A stretch of 64,000 nucleotides of DNA. It comes from an uncultured Saccharospirillaceae bacterium (GTDB lineage Bacteria > Bacteroidota > Bacteroidia > Flavobacteriales_D > CAJJDF01). Positions 55,501 through 64,000 of the stretch are shown piece after piece (the first letter of the stretch is position 1; each line of letters starts with the position of its first letter). The notes under the pieces were generated by a model, which was not told the DNA's origin, made no database searches, and saw nothing but the letters and a program-made list of their open reading frames with translations. A program made the translations under genes and the position numbers. Location: NCBI GenBank assembly GCA_950054195.1, contig CATLPG010000006.1, positions 34,090-98,089 on the forward strand. Direction: 5' to 3'.

Positions 55501-56961
55501 ATGAAAAAAATTACAATCATTGGTTCTGGGTTTTCATCTTTAGCTGCTTCATGCTATTTGGCTAAAAATGGCTTTGATGTAACTATTTTCGAAAAAAATG
55601 ATCAAATCGGTGGTAGAGCCAGACAGTTAAAAGCCAATGGATTCACATTTGATATGGGACCTTCTTGGTATTGGATGCCGGATGTATTTGAACGTTTTTT
55701 TAATGATTTTGGAAAATCAGCCAGTGATTATTACAAACTAGAAAAGTTAAACCCAGCTTATACCGTTTGTTTTGGTAAAAACGATTTTATTACTATTGAA
55801 GATACACTAGAAAAAATAAAAGCCGAATTTGAAAGAGTTGAAAAAGGAAGCTCAATAAAGCTTCAAAAGTTTATAGGTGATGCTCTTGACAACTACAATA
55901 TTGCTATTAAAGAGGTAGTATACCGACCTGGGGTTAGTCCATTAGAACTTGTAACACCTAAAACGGTAAAAAAAGTTGGTCAGTTTTTCTCAACGATTAG
56001 TAAATCTGTTCGAAAAGATTTTAAAAACGTAAAACTTATATCTCTATTAGAGTTTCCTGTCCTTTTTTTAGGTGCTAAACCATCAAATACGCCTGCTTTT
56101 TACAACTTCATGAACTATGCAGACTTTGGTTTAGGAACATTCTATCCAGAAAACGGAATGTACAGCATCATTGAAGGAATTTCAGGTCTTGCTAAATCAC
56201 TTGGAGTAAAGATTAAAACCAACCAAAACGTAACTGAAATTTCTACTAATAATAAAACAGTTACTGGAATTAAAGTTAATGATGAATTTATTAAATCTGA
56301 TATTGTTTTAAGTGGTGCAGATTATCACCATAGTGAAAAGTTATTACCAGAAAATCTAAGGCAATACTCAGAGAAATATTGGGATAAAAAAACATTTGCT
56401 CCTTCATCTTTACTGTTTTATTTAGGAATAGATAAAAAATTAAAGAATATTAATCATCATATGCTGTTTTTTGATACCGATTTTAGAAAACATGCAGAAG
56501 AAATTTATGACGAACCTAAATGGCCTAGCGAACCTTTGTTTTATGCAAACTTTCCTTCGTTAACCGATAAAAATGCTGCTCCAGAAGGTAAAGAAACAGC
56601 TTTTTTTCTGGTTCCTATAGCTCCTGATTTAGAAGATACAGAAGAACTAAGAGAAAAATATTATAACATTGTTTTAAATCGATTTGAAGAATTAACTAAT
56701 CAAAACATTAAGAGTGATGTTATCTATAAAAAATCTTTTTGTGTGGAAGACTTTAAATCCGAATATAACTCATACAAAGGGAATGCTTATGGTATGGCTA
56801 ATACATTAACGCAAACAGCTTTTTTAAGACCAAAACTTAGAAGTAAAAAGGTGAAAAATTTATATTTTACGGGGCAACTAACTGTACCAGGTCCAGGAAT
56901 GCCTCCTTCACTAATTTCTGGGAAATTGGTAGCTGGTTTAATATTAAAAGACATTAAGTAA
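55501..56961 (+). CDS. crtI: Phytoene desaturase CrtI
   Basis: A 486-residue FAD enzyme. It has the N-terminal motif GSGFSSLAASCYLAKNGFDV, then FEKNDQIGGRARQ and the CrtI-typical FDMGPSWYWMPDVFE, and ends with LYFTGQLTVPGPGMPPSLIS. It turns phytoene into lycopene. It has its own 74-base leader with repeated boxes and shares one base with the crtB start, so it forms a second pigment operon with crtB. Confidence 0.94.
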   Translation: MKKITIIGSGFSSLAASCYLAKNGFDVTIFEKNDQIGGRARQLKANGFTFDMGPSWYWMPDVFERFFNDFGKSASDYYKLEKLNPAYTVCFGKNDFITIEDTLEKIKAEFERVEKGSSIKLQKFIGDALDNYNIAIKEVVYRPGVSPLELVTPKTVKKVGQFFSTISKSVRKDFKNVKLISLLEFPVLFLGAKPSNTPAFYNFMNYADFGLGTFYPENGMYSIIEGISGLAKSLGVKIKTNQNVTEISTNNKTVTGIKVNDEFIKSDIVLSGADYHHSEKLLPENLRQYSEKYWDKKTFAPSSLLFYLGIDKKLKNINHHMLFFDTDFRKHAEEIYDEPKWPSEPLFYANFPSLTDKNAAPEGKETAFFLVPIAPDLEDTEELREKYYNIVLNRFEELTNQNIKSDVIYKKSFCVEDFKSEYNSYKGNAYGMANTLTQTAFLRPKLRSKKVKNLYFTGQLTVPGPGMPPSLISGKLVAGLILKDIK

Positions 56962-57803
56962 TGAAAGAACTATTCGATAAAGTTTCTGAATCATGCAGTA
57001 AAGAGGTTACACAATCTTATAGTACTTCGTTTACATTAGCTACAAAAATGCTAGGTAAATCAATACGACAAGACATTTATAATGTCTATGGCTTTGTGAG
57101 GTTTGCTGATGAAGTTGTAGATAGCTTCCATGACTATGATAAAAAATTCCTCCTTCAAAAATTTAAAGAGGACTTGTATATTGCCCTAGATAAAAAAATA
57201 AGTCTTAACCCTATATTAAACTCTTTTCAAAAAACAGTTCACACGTATAATATTCCAATAGATTTAATAGAAGCTTTTCTCAAAAGTATGGAGCTTGATT
57301 TAAAAAAATCAGAATATCTTAACGAGGATGAATACAAAGAATATATTTATGGATCTGCAGATGTTGTTGGTTTAATGTGTTTAAAAATATTTGTTAAAGG
57401 TGATCAACAAGCTTACGATAAACTAAAAGATGCTGCTATGAGCTTAGGGTCTGCTTTTCAAAAAGTGAATTTTTTAAGAGATTTAAAAGCTGATTTCGAA
57501 GAACTGGGTAGAACTTATTTTCCAAGTATAAACTTTAATAATATAAGTGATTCAGATAAGCAAAATATAATCGCAGATATTGAAAGTGATTTCAAAAAAG
57601 CCTACGAAGGTATTTTACTTTTACCTAATGAAGCTAAGTTTGGTGTATTTATGGCTTACAGGTATTACAAAAGGTTATTAAAAAAACTAAATCAAACACC
57701 TGCAATTGAAATAAAAAATAAACGTATCCGTGTTCCAGATACCGAAAAAATCACATTACTCACAAGGAGTTATGTTAAATACAAACTTAATTTAGTTAAG
57801 TAA
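56961..57803 (+). CDS. crtB: Phytoene synthase CrtB
   Basis: A 280-residue trans-prenyltransferase that joins two geranylgeranyl diphosphates. The first aspartate-rich motif is FADEVVDSFHD, the second NFLRDLKADFEELGRTYFP, and the N-terminal SYSTSFTLATKML lines the active site. All are intact. It is translationally coupled to crtI by a one-base overlap. GGPP synthase is not in the window. Confidence 0.95.
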   Translation: MKELFDKVSESCSKEVTQSYSTSFTLATKMLGKSIRQDIYNVYGFVRFADEVVDSFHDYDKKFLLQKFKEDLYIALDKKISLNPILNSFQKTVHTYNIPIDLIEAFLKSMELDLKKSEYLNEDEYKEYIYGSADVVGLMCLKIFVKGDQQAYDKLKDAAMSLGSAFQKVNFLRDLKADFEELGRTYFPSINFNNISDSDKQNIIADIESDFKKAYEGILLLPNEAKFGVFMAYRYYKRLLKKLNQTPAIEIKNKRIRVPDTEKITLLTRSYVKYKLNLVK

Positions 57804-57834
57804 CTTTGTTGGTTTAATTTCATTAAAAACTAAC

Positions 57835-59520
57835 ATGAAAAAATTTCTTCTTCTTCTTCTTTTAATCAAGAGTTACAATTCGCTATTTAGTCAAAACAAT
57901 GATTGGTTTGAAGAAACTACTGTTTATCAAATATATCCGCGTTCATTTAAAGATTCGGATGGTGATGGTATAGGCGATATTCAAGGAATTATAAATAAAC
58001 TAGATTATATTAAATCAATTGGATTTGAAACTATCTGGATTTCTCCTTTTTTTAAAAGTCCACAAGGAGATTTTGGTTATGATATTAGTGATTATTACTC
58101 CATTGATTCAACTTACGGAAATATAAAAGATGTAGAAAGACTAATTGATGAAGTCCATAAAAGAGGTATGAAAATCATCTTCGATTTAGTTTTAAATCAT
58201 ACTTCAAACCAGCATCCTTGGTTTCTAGAATCTAAATCAAGTAAAGATAACCCTAAGTCCAATTGGTATGTTTGGAAAGATGGAAATGGAAAAAAGCCAC
58301 CTAATAATTGGGTAAATGCCATCAATAAAAAAGGATGGAACTATTCACAAGAAAGAGATCAATGGTATTATTCTTCATTTTTAAATTTTCAACCTGATCT
58401 AAACTGGAGAAATCCAGAAGTAAAAAAGGAAATGTTCAACATAATTAAGTATTGGTTTAACAAAGGTGTAGATGGTTATAGATTGGATATTTTTAACTGC
58501 ATAATGGAAGATTCATTGTTTCGAGATAATCCTAAAAAATTTCTTTTACTGCCCTCAAGAGATGGAATGACAGCCAAAAAACAATTTAAAAAATACAATA
58601 TAAATCATCCAGATAATATCAAACTAGCAAACGAATTAAGAGCTTTAATTGACAGTTATTCAAACCCAAAAAGATTTTTGATTGGTGAAGCTTTTGGACC
58701 AATTGATAATGTAAAGTCATTACTTGGTGAAAACCAAGATGGTTTAAATTTTGTATTCCTATTCGATATGATTTTTTTTGATTTTAATGCGAAATTCTTT
58801 CGAGAAATAACAGCGACCTTTCAAGAAGAATTTCCAAGCCCATACAACCCTACTATTGTTTACAGCAACCACGATAATTATAGAAGTCAAAAAAGAATAA
58901 ACAATTCATTAGAAAAAGCAAAAGTATTAGCTGTTTATCAAATGACAGCTAGAGGTTTACCCGTTGTTTACTATGGTGAAGAGATCGGTATAGTTAATGC
59001 AAAAATAAAAAAGAAAGATGCATTAGATACATTGTCAAAAGAGTTTAATCAGGTTCCTACTATTATCAGAAAAATGCTTCCTGTACCATTAAATAGAGAT
59101 ATAGCCAGAACTCCAATGCAATGGAATAATTCAGAAAATGGCTCTTTTACCCAAAATAACCCCTGGTTAAAAACAACAAATGATATTGAAAATAGAAATG
59201 TAAAAGATCAATTAGCAGATAGTAGCTCCTTATTAAATGTATACAAAAATCTGCTTTCAATTAGGTCAACTTCTAACGCTCTTAAAAAAGGAACCATAGA
59301 AATTATTGATAAAAATGAATTACCAAAAAATGTTTTGGCTTACACAAGAAAATATAATAAAGAAGAATTAATGGTTTTAATAAATTTCTCATCTAATAAA
59401 AAGAAAATAAAAATAAACCGTAATTTTAATAATCCTGTATATAAAACAAACATTTTAAATACTATTATTGATGGTTTTTATATTTTAAAACCTTACAGTT
59501 CAATAATCCTAAAAAAGTAA
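57835..59520 (+). CDS. Secreted GH13 alpha-glucosidase (oligo-1,6-glucosidase-like)
   Basis: A 561-residue exported glycoside hydrolase with a signal peptide ending near LFS (residue 20). The GH13 regions are clear: DLVLNHTS, GYRLDIFN (nucleophile Asp near 216), IGEAF (acid/base Glu near 283) and YSNHDN (Asp near 344). QPDLNWRNPEV is typical of enzymes cutting short alpha-1,6 or alpha-1,4 glucosides, trehalose or sucrose-like substrates; the exact one is not readable. It sits 31 bases after crtB but has no functional link to carotenoids. Confidence 0.88.
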   Translation: MKKFLLLLLLIKSYNSLFSQNNDWFEETTVYQIYPRSFKDSDGDGIGDIQGIINKLDYIKSIGFETIWISPFFKSPQGDFGYDISDYYSIDSTYGNIKDVERLIDEVHKRGMKIIFDLVLNHTSNQHPWFLESKSSKDNPKSNWYVWKDGNGKKPPNNWVNAINKKGWNYSQERDQWYYSSFLNFQPDLNWRNPEVKKEMFNIIKYWFNKGVDGYRLDIFNCIMEDSLFRDNPKKFLLLPSRDGMTAKKQFKKYNINHPDNIKLANELRALIDSYSNPKRFLIGEAFGPIDNVKSLLGENQDGLNFVFLFDMIFFDFNAKFFREITATFQEEFPSPYNPTIVYSNHDNYRSQKRINNSLEKAKVLAVYQMTARGLPVVYYGEEIGIVNAKIKKKDALDTLSKEFNQVPTIIRKMLPVPLNRDIARTPMQWNNSENGSFTQNNPWLKTTNDIENRNVKDQLADSSSLLNVYKNLLSIRSTSNALKKGTIEIIDKNELPKNVLAYTRKYNKEELMVLINFSSNKKKIKINRNFNNPVYKTNILNTIIDGFYILKPYSSIILKK

Positions 59521-59664
59521 TGGAATCTTCTTATAAAGAATTATTCTTCAAAAGAAAATTGATTAAAGCAACCAACTTCATTTAATAAAGGAGTTGTTTT
59601 ATGAAACTTTTTAATCCATTTATCGTTACACTTGTTCCAAGTGTAGTTAGCTAGTAAAGAAATT

Positions 59665-62600
59665 GTGCAAGAAAGTTTATTAAATAAGTTAGATAGTTTT
59701 ATACGTAAGTATTATAAAAATCAAATAATTAAAGGAGTTATTTACTCATTGGCTCTTATGTTATCGGTATTTTTATTGGTTACACTACTAGAGTATATTG
59801 GTAAGTTTAGTACTTCAGTGAGGAGTATTTTATTTTTTTCCACCATTGCAATATTCTTAGCTATAGTTTTCCATTATATTATTTCACCCCTTTTAAAGCT
59901 TAATAAAATAGGTAAACGTATAAATCATGAAAATGCAGCGTCAATTATTGGAACACATTTTACAAATGTTCAAGACAAGCTTTTAAATACATTACAGTTA
60001 ATAAACGTAAATAAAAACACGAGTGATAAAAGCTTAGTATATGCTAGTATAGATCAACGTATAGCTGAATTAAAACCTATTCCCTTTACTGCTGCTATAG
60101 ACTTTAATGAAAACAAAAAATATCTAAAATACCTGCTTTTTCCTGTTGTTGCTATTTTAATTATCTTACTTTTTAACGCTAAAATCATTAGTGAAAGTGC
60201 TGATAGACTGGTAAATTACCAATCTACATTTATACCTCAAGCTCCTTTTGATTTTACTATCAATAATAAAAATTTATCTGTTATTCAAAACAATGATTTT
60301 ACAATTGATCTATCCATAACTGGTGACCAAATTCCTGATGAAGTCAAAATACTTTATGATGGAAAAGAATATAAATTGAATAAAATCAATAAAAACAGCT
60401 ACAACTATACATTTTCAAACGTTCAAAAAGACAAAGAGTTTTATTTTGAAGCTGCAGGATTTAGATCTAAAAACTATGAATTAATATCAATTTTAAGTCC
60501 TACAGTATCTTCTTTCAAAACATTTATCGATTATCCAAGTCACACAGGATTAATAGATGAAGAGTTAGATAATATAGGAGATTTAAATGTTCCACAAGGA
60601 ACAAAAGTAAAATGGGTATTCAATACAAAGAATACTAAAAAGATAAACCTATCTTTTGAAGATTCAAACGTAAAAATAAATAGAGAAAACCAGAACACAT
60701 ACTCCTTTGAAAAACGAATATTAAAAGAAGAGACTTACACGGTGTTATCTTCTAACGATGAAATAGAAAATAAAGAGGTATCTAAATATTTTATACAAGT
60801 TAAAGGCGATGAATACCCTCAAATTTCTGTTAATGAAACAAAAGATTCAATAAATGAAAAACTATTGTTTTTTCAAGGATCAATAGTTGATGATTATGGC
60901 TTTTCTAACCTAACGTTTACTTATAGAAAGTCTAATATCGATTCTTCTGGAAAAGAGTCTAATAGTGATTTTGTATCTATCCCTATTCCATTTAATAAAA
61001 ACTTTAATAAAGATAATTTCTTACACTTTTTTAATTTTTCAGAGATTGGTCTTCAACTTGGTGAAAGGGTAGAATATTACTTTCAAGTATGGGATAATGA
61101 TGCTTTAAATGGGTATAAATCTGCAAAATCTAAAACAAAGTTTTTAAAAGCCCCAACAAAAGAAGAACTTGAAAAAGAGCTCGAAAACAAAAACAATGAC
61201 ATAAAGAAAGATTTAAAAGAAACAGTTAAAGATGCCGAGAAATTAAAAGAAGATATTAATAAACTTAAGGAAGAAATGCTTTCCAAAAAGAATTTAGACT
61301 GGAAAGACAAAAAGAAAATTGATAATATTCTTAACCAACAAAAAGAGCTTCAAAAACAAATTGATCAAATAAATAATCAAAACGAACAGAAAAACCAGCA
61401 AAAAGAAGAATTCAATAAACAACAATCTGAAGATTTAAAAAATAAAGAAGAAAAGCTTCAGGATATGATGAAAGAACTTCAAAGTCCTGAAATGCAAGAA
61501 CTCTACAAAAAGCTTGAAAAATTAAGTGAAAAACTTGATAAAAATGAGCTTCAAGAAACGCTTGAGCAAATTGACATGGAAAATATCGACTTGAAAAAAG
61601 AATTAGAGAGATCGTTAGAAATGTTCAAGCAAATGGAAATGGATGAAAAGCTTGATGAAATTGCTGAAAAACTACAAGAACTAGCCGAAAAGCAAGAAGA
61701 GTTAGCTAAAAACGATTCCATTGATAGTCAAGAAAAAGAAGAGTCTCAAGAAGAAATAAATAAAGAATTTGAGGAAGTTGAAAAAGAAGTGGACGAGTTA
61801 AAAGAAAAAAACGAAGAACTTGAAAACAAAAAGGATTTAGACGATATAGACTCTAAAGAAGAAGAAATAAAAGACGATTTAAAAAAGAGTTTAGATCAAC
61901 TCCAAAAACAACAAGATGCTAAGCAGCAACAGCAAGATGCTTCAGAAAAAATGAAGCAAATGGCCAACGAAATGCAAAGCATGATGTCCATGAACAATCA
62001 AGAGCAACAGCAGGAAAACATGGAAGATCTTCGTGCACTTCTTGAAAATCTAATAACGCTTTCTTTCGATCAGGAAGATGTAATGAATCAACTAAAAACT
62101 ACATCAACCAACGATCCTAAATACGTTAAACTTGGCCAACAACAAAACAAGTTGAAAGATGATGCTAAAATGATAGAAGATTCACTCTTTGCGTTAAGTC
62201 TTCGAGTGGAACAAATACAATCCATCGTAAATAAAGAGATTAATGATATAAACGTTAATATTAAAAATGCAATTGGAAATATAGAAAAACGTAAAACAAG
62301 TAATGCAACGGTAAATCAGCAACTAACGATGACTGCCATAAATAATCTTGCTTTACTTTTAGATGAAGCCTTAAAACAAATGCAACAGCAAATGGCTAAT
62401 AAAACGCCTGGAAGCGGTAGCTGTAACAATCCTGGTGGTAATTCACCAAAACCAAGCTTAATGCCAAGTATGAAAGATGCTCAACAAGGGGTTTCTGAGT
62501 CGCTTAAAAAGTTGAGAGAACAAATGGGTAAGCAAAAAGGAAAAAGTCCTGGAAAAGAAGGTGAAGATGGTGAAAACGGCTCTGGTGGACAATCAGCAAA

Positions 62601-63018
62601 AGAATTAGCTCGTATGGCTGCTGAACAAGCAGCAATTAGAGATGCTGTTAAACAAATGGGAGAACAACTCAATAAAGATGGTTCTGGAGCAGGAAATGAG
62701 CTTAAAAAGATCGAAAAAGACATGGAAAAGGTGGAAGAGGATATTATTAATAACCAAATCACTCAAGAAACCATTAAACGCCAACAAGAGATATTAACCA
62801 GGCTTTTAGAGTCAGAAAAAGCGATTAGAGAACGTGAGTTTGATAAGCAAAGAGAATCAAAAAGTGTTAAAAACCCTAAAATTAGTAACCCTGAGCAATT
62901 TTTAGAGTATAAGAAGAAAAAGGAGCAAGAGTTAGAGCTACTAAAAACAATATCTCCAGCATTAGTTCCTTACTACAAAAACAAAGTAAACGAATATTTT
63001 AACAATACGTACGAATAA
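59665..63018 (+). CDS. DUF4175 family membrane protein
   Basis: An 1117-residue protein of a Bacteroidota/alpha-proteobacterial family. Two membrane helices lie near residues 25-45 and 52-73 and a third near 153-172. A beta-rich region spans about 190-510, then a long Gln/Glu/Lys coiled coil (about 515-790) and a low-complexity C-terminus with Gly/Ser patches and a final helix. The start is GTG 59665. Function is unknown; the repeated gene order with an anti-sigma-like ATPase, ybeY and mnmG downstream is typical of Bacteroidota. Confidence 0.8.
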   Translation: MQESLLNKLDSFIRKYYKNQIIKGVIYSLALMLSVFLLVTLLEYIGKFSTSVRSILFFSTIAIFLAIVFHYIISPLLKLNKIGKRINHENAASIIGTHFTNVQDKLLNTLQLINVNKNTSDKSLVYASIDQRIAELKPIPFTAAIDFNENKKYLKYLLFPVVAILIILLFNAKIISESADRLVNYQSTFIPQAPFDFTINNKNLSVIQNNDFTIDLSITGDQIPDEVKILYDGKEYKLNKINKNSYNYTFSNVQKDKEFYFEAAGFRSKNYELISILSPTVSSFKTFIDYPSHTGLIDEELDNIGDLNVPQGTKVKWVFNTKNTKKINLSFEDSNVKINRENQNTYSFEKRILKEETYTVLSSNDEIENKEVSKYFIQVKGDEYPQISVNETKDSINEKLLFFQGSIVDDYGFSNLTFTYRKSNIDSSGKESNSDFVSIPIPFNKNFNKDNFLHFFNFSEIGLQLGERVEYYFQVWDNDALNGYKSAKSKTKFLKAPTKEELEKELENKNNDIKKDLKETVKDAEKLKEDINKLKEEMLSKKNLDWKDKKKIDNILNQQKELQKQIDQINNQNEQKNQQKEEFNKQQSEDLKNKEEKLQDMMKELQSPEMQELYKKLEKLSEKLDKNELQETLEQIDMENIDLKKELERSLEMFKQMEMDEKLDEIAEKLQELAEKQEELAKNDSIDSQEKEESQEEINKEFEEVEKEVDELKEKNEELENKKDLDDIDSKEEEIKDDLKKSLDQLQKQQDAKQQQQDASEKMKQMANEMQSMMSMNNQEQQQENMEDLRALLENLITLSFDQEDVMNQLKTTSTNDPKYVKLGQQQNKLKDDAKMIEDSLFALSLRVEQIQSIVNKEINDINVNIKNAIGNIEKRKTSNATVNQQLTMTAINNLALLLDEALKQMQQQMANKTPGSGSCNNPGGNSPKPSLMPSMKDAQQGVSESLKKLREQMGKQKGKSPGKEGEDGENGSGGQSAKELARMAAEQAAIRDAVKQMGEQLNKDGSGAGNELKKIEKDMEKVEEDIINNQITQETIKRQQEILTRLLESEKAIREREFDKQRESKSVKNPKISNPEQFLEYKKKKEQELELLKTISPALVPYYKNKVNEYFNNTYE

Positions 63019-63024
63019 GAGAAA

Positions 63025-63435
63025 ATGGAAAATTCGATTATCGACCATATGGTATTAGCTACTGAAACAGCTTCCATACATAAAGTTGAAAACTATATTG
63101 ATGATTTATGTACTAAGCTCAATGTAAATAGTGATCATTATGGAAATATTTTAATTGCATTAACCGAAGCAGTTAATAATGCCATGAATCACGGGAATAA
63201 AATGAATCCACAAAAACAGGTGAAACTTACCTGCGAAGGATGTCAAGGATCAATTGATTTTAAGATCGAGGATGAAGGTGAAGGGTTCGACTACGACAGC
63301 CTTCCAGATCCTACTGATCCAGAAAACATAGATAAACCAAACGGAAGAGGTGTTTTTCTTATGAAGCACTTGGCTGATGAGGTTGAGTTTCATGACGAAG
63401 GAAAAGTAATAGAACTTAAGTTCTTTTTAAGCTAG
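63025..63435 (+). CDS. RsbW/SpoIIAB-like ATP-binding protein
   Basis: A 136-residue GHKL ATPase without a sensor or His-containing domain. The N-box is ALTEAVNNAMNHGN, the G1 box EDEGEGFD and the G2 box NGRGVFLMKHL. Proteins of this size act as anti-sigma factors or serine kinases of partner-switching modules. No anti-anti-sigma partner is adjacent. It is six bases after the DUF4175 gene. Confidence 0.88.
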   Translation: MENSIIDHMVLATETASIHKVENYIDDLCTKLNVNSDHYGNILIALTEAVNNAMNHGNKMNPQKQVKLTCEGCQGSIDFKIEDEGEGFDYDSLPDPTDPENIDKPNGRGVFLMKHLADEVEFHDEGKVIELKFFLS

Positions 63436-63437
63436 TT

Positions 63438-63878
63438 TTGGAAAAAATTAATTTCTTCTCGGAAGATATAACCTTTGAAATACACAATCCTTCCATTTAC
63501 CAAAAATGGATTGAGGATGTAATAACATCTAAAGAAAAAATTCCAGGTAATATCAATTTTATTTTTTGTTCAGACGAGCATTTACTTAATATTAATATAG
63601 AATATCTTAATCACGATTACTATACTGACATTATAACATTTGATTATACTGAAAATGCTATCATTTCAGGGGATTTATTCATAAGCATTGATCGTGTAAA
63701 AGATAATGCTAATGCTATTGGAATAAATTTCATTGATGAACTCAATAGAGTATTAGTACATGGGGTATTACATCTTTTAGGTTACAAGGACTCTACCAAA
63801 GAAGAAAAAAACAATATGCGATCATTAGAAGATGATTGCCTTAAAAAATTAAAAGAAAATGATGCATCCAGAGTATGA
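63438..63878 (+). CDS. ybeY: Endoribonuclease YbeY
   Basis: A 146-residue single-domain metalloprotein needed for 16S rRNA 3'-end maturation and ribosome quality control. The zinc motif reads [11 protein letters not shown], with His108, His112 and Asp118 where many species have a third His; the Asp form is common in this phylum. The start is TTG 63438, two bases after the previous stop. It overlaps mnmG by 20 bases. Confidence 0.92.
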   Translation: MEKINFFSEDITFEIHNPSIYQKWIEDVITSKEKIPGNINFIFCSDEHLLNINIEYLNHDYYTDIITFDYTENAIISGDLFISIDRVKDNANAIGINFIDELNRVLVHGVLHLLGYKDSTKEEKNNMRSLEDDCLKKLKENDASRV

Positions 63879-64000
63879 TGTAATAGTAGTTGGAGCAGGA
63901 CATGCAGGTTGCGAAGCTGCTGCTGCAGCAGCTAATTTAGGTTCGAGTGTACTATTAGTTACCATGAATATGGAAACGATTGCACAAATGAGCTGTAATC
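63859..64000 (+). CDS. mnmG: tRNA uridine-5-carboxymethylaminomethyl synthase MnmG, 5' end only
   Basis: The first 47 codons are present and run off the window. The FAD-binding motif [19 protein letters not shown] and [13 protein letters not shown] are diagnostic of MnmG/GidA, which with MnmE modifies the wobble uridine of several tRNAs. Two adjacent ATG codons (63859, 63862) are possible starts. It overlaps ybeY by 20 bases. Confidence 0.95.
   Translation, partial: MMHPEYDVIVVGAGHAGCEAAAAAANLGSSVLLVTMNMETIAQMSCN

Noticed and set aside
59601..59654. 17-residue open frame with a strong Shine-Dalgarno-like AAAGGAG at 59587-59593, before the DUF4175 gene
   Set aside because: Too short to judge, no recognisable leader-peptide pattern, and such purine runs arise by chance in this composition. 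Not reported as a gene.
61140..62000. Repetitive GAAGAA/AAAGAA-rich DNA resembling a tandem repeat
   Set aside because: It is the codon pattern of a Glu/Lys/Gln coiled coil in the DUF4175 protein; there is no fixed repeat unit.
63753..63800. YbeY motif with Asp in place of the third zinc His
   Set aside because: The HGxLHLxGYKD form is frequent in Bacteroidota YbeY, so it is not evidence of inactivation.
1..64000. CRISPR arrays, insertion sequences, prophage and integron signals
   Set aside because: No regularly spaced repeats, transposase or integrase genes or terminal inverted repeats were seen on either strand.

Overview
The window is low-GC (roughly one third G+C by eye) chromosomal DNA from a member of the Bacteroidota, most likely a free-living, probably marine, pigmented Flavobacteriales bacterium. 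Supporting signs are a type IX secretion C-terminal signal, many Bacteroidota-specific families (DUF4292, DUF4175, DUF4382, two-component propeller sensors), an F1Fo operon that lacks the beta and epsilon genes, promoters of the TTG-N18/19-TAnnTTTG type, few Shine-Dalgarno sequences, and a CrtZ/CrtD/CruF/CrtY/CrtI/CrtB carotenoid cluster. The family cannot be fixed from the sequence. No insertion sequence, phage or CRISPR array was seen, and no gene-free stretch exceeds 300 bases.

Layout. 1-11460: end of a T9SS cargo gene, an AsmA-like protein, a YgjP-type metallopeptidase (minus), then a tight plus-strand envelope operon (nucleotidyltransferase, TPR lipoprotein, DUF4292 lipoprotein, catalytically degenerate EnvC-like M23 protein, RND/MMPL exporter). 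11471-20389: a surface-glycan locus with an ABC exporter (Wzm/Wzt type), three GT4-like glycosyltransferases, one unassigned possible transferase, a GNAT/FemAB-like acyltransferase and an O-antigen ligase/polymerase-like protein. The ligase gene overlaps a propeller-type LytS histidine kinase gene (20379-23300). 23352-29547 (minus): bactofilin, three small membrane proteins and atpB-E-F-H-A-G. 29672-35818: a lipoprotein, a PpiD-like foldase, tRNA-Leu(UAG), trigger factor, a DUF2383 protein and a DUF4382 lipoprotein, several separated by strong bidirectional terminators. 35915-38199: paaZ with a short pterin dehydratase gene.

38192-43096 (minus) is a methionine-synthase operon under a textbook SAM-I riboswitch. 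MetH is split into two proteins, and between them lie a secreted unknown protein and a QueF-family protein that has lost the catalytic cysteine. 43118-46299 holds a metal-binding-domain lipoprotein and a GbsR/MarR-headed operon (membrane protein with a possible SRPBCC-like region, UbiE-like methyltransferase, DCC thiol oxidoreductase, and a 29-codon methyltransferase stump). dxs follows on the minus strand.

48400-57803 is the carotenoid region. A very large sensor (periplasmic propeller, membrane helix, class III adenylate cyclase, HD hydrolase) ends 3 bases before crtZ-crtD-cruF-crtY; crtI-crtB follow under their own repeat-rich promoter. The gene set predicts a monocyclic, saproxanthin-type pigment. 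57835-64000: secreted GH13 alpha-glucosidase, DUF4175 protein, anti-sigma-like ATPase, ybeY and the start of mnmG.

The observations most worth following are the cyclase/HD sensor fused by position to carotenoid genes, the cysteine-less QueF homologue in a SAM-riboswitch operon, and the GbsR operon with its shared upstream element and broken methyltransferase genes.
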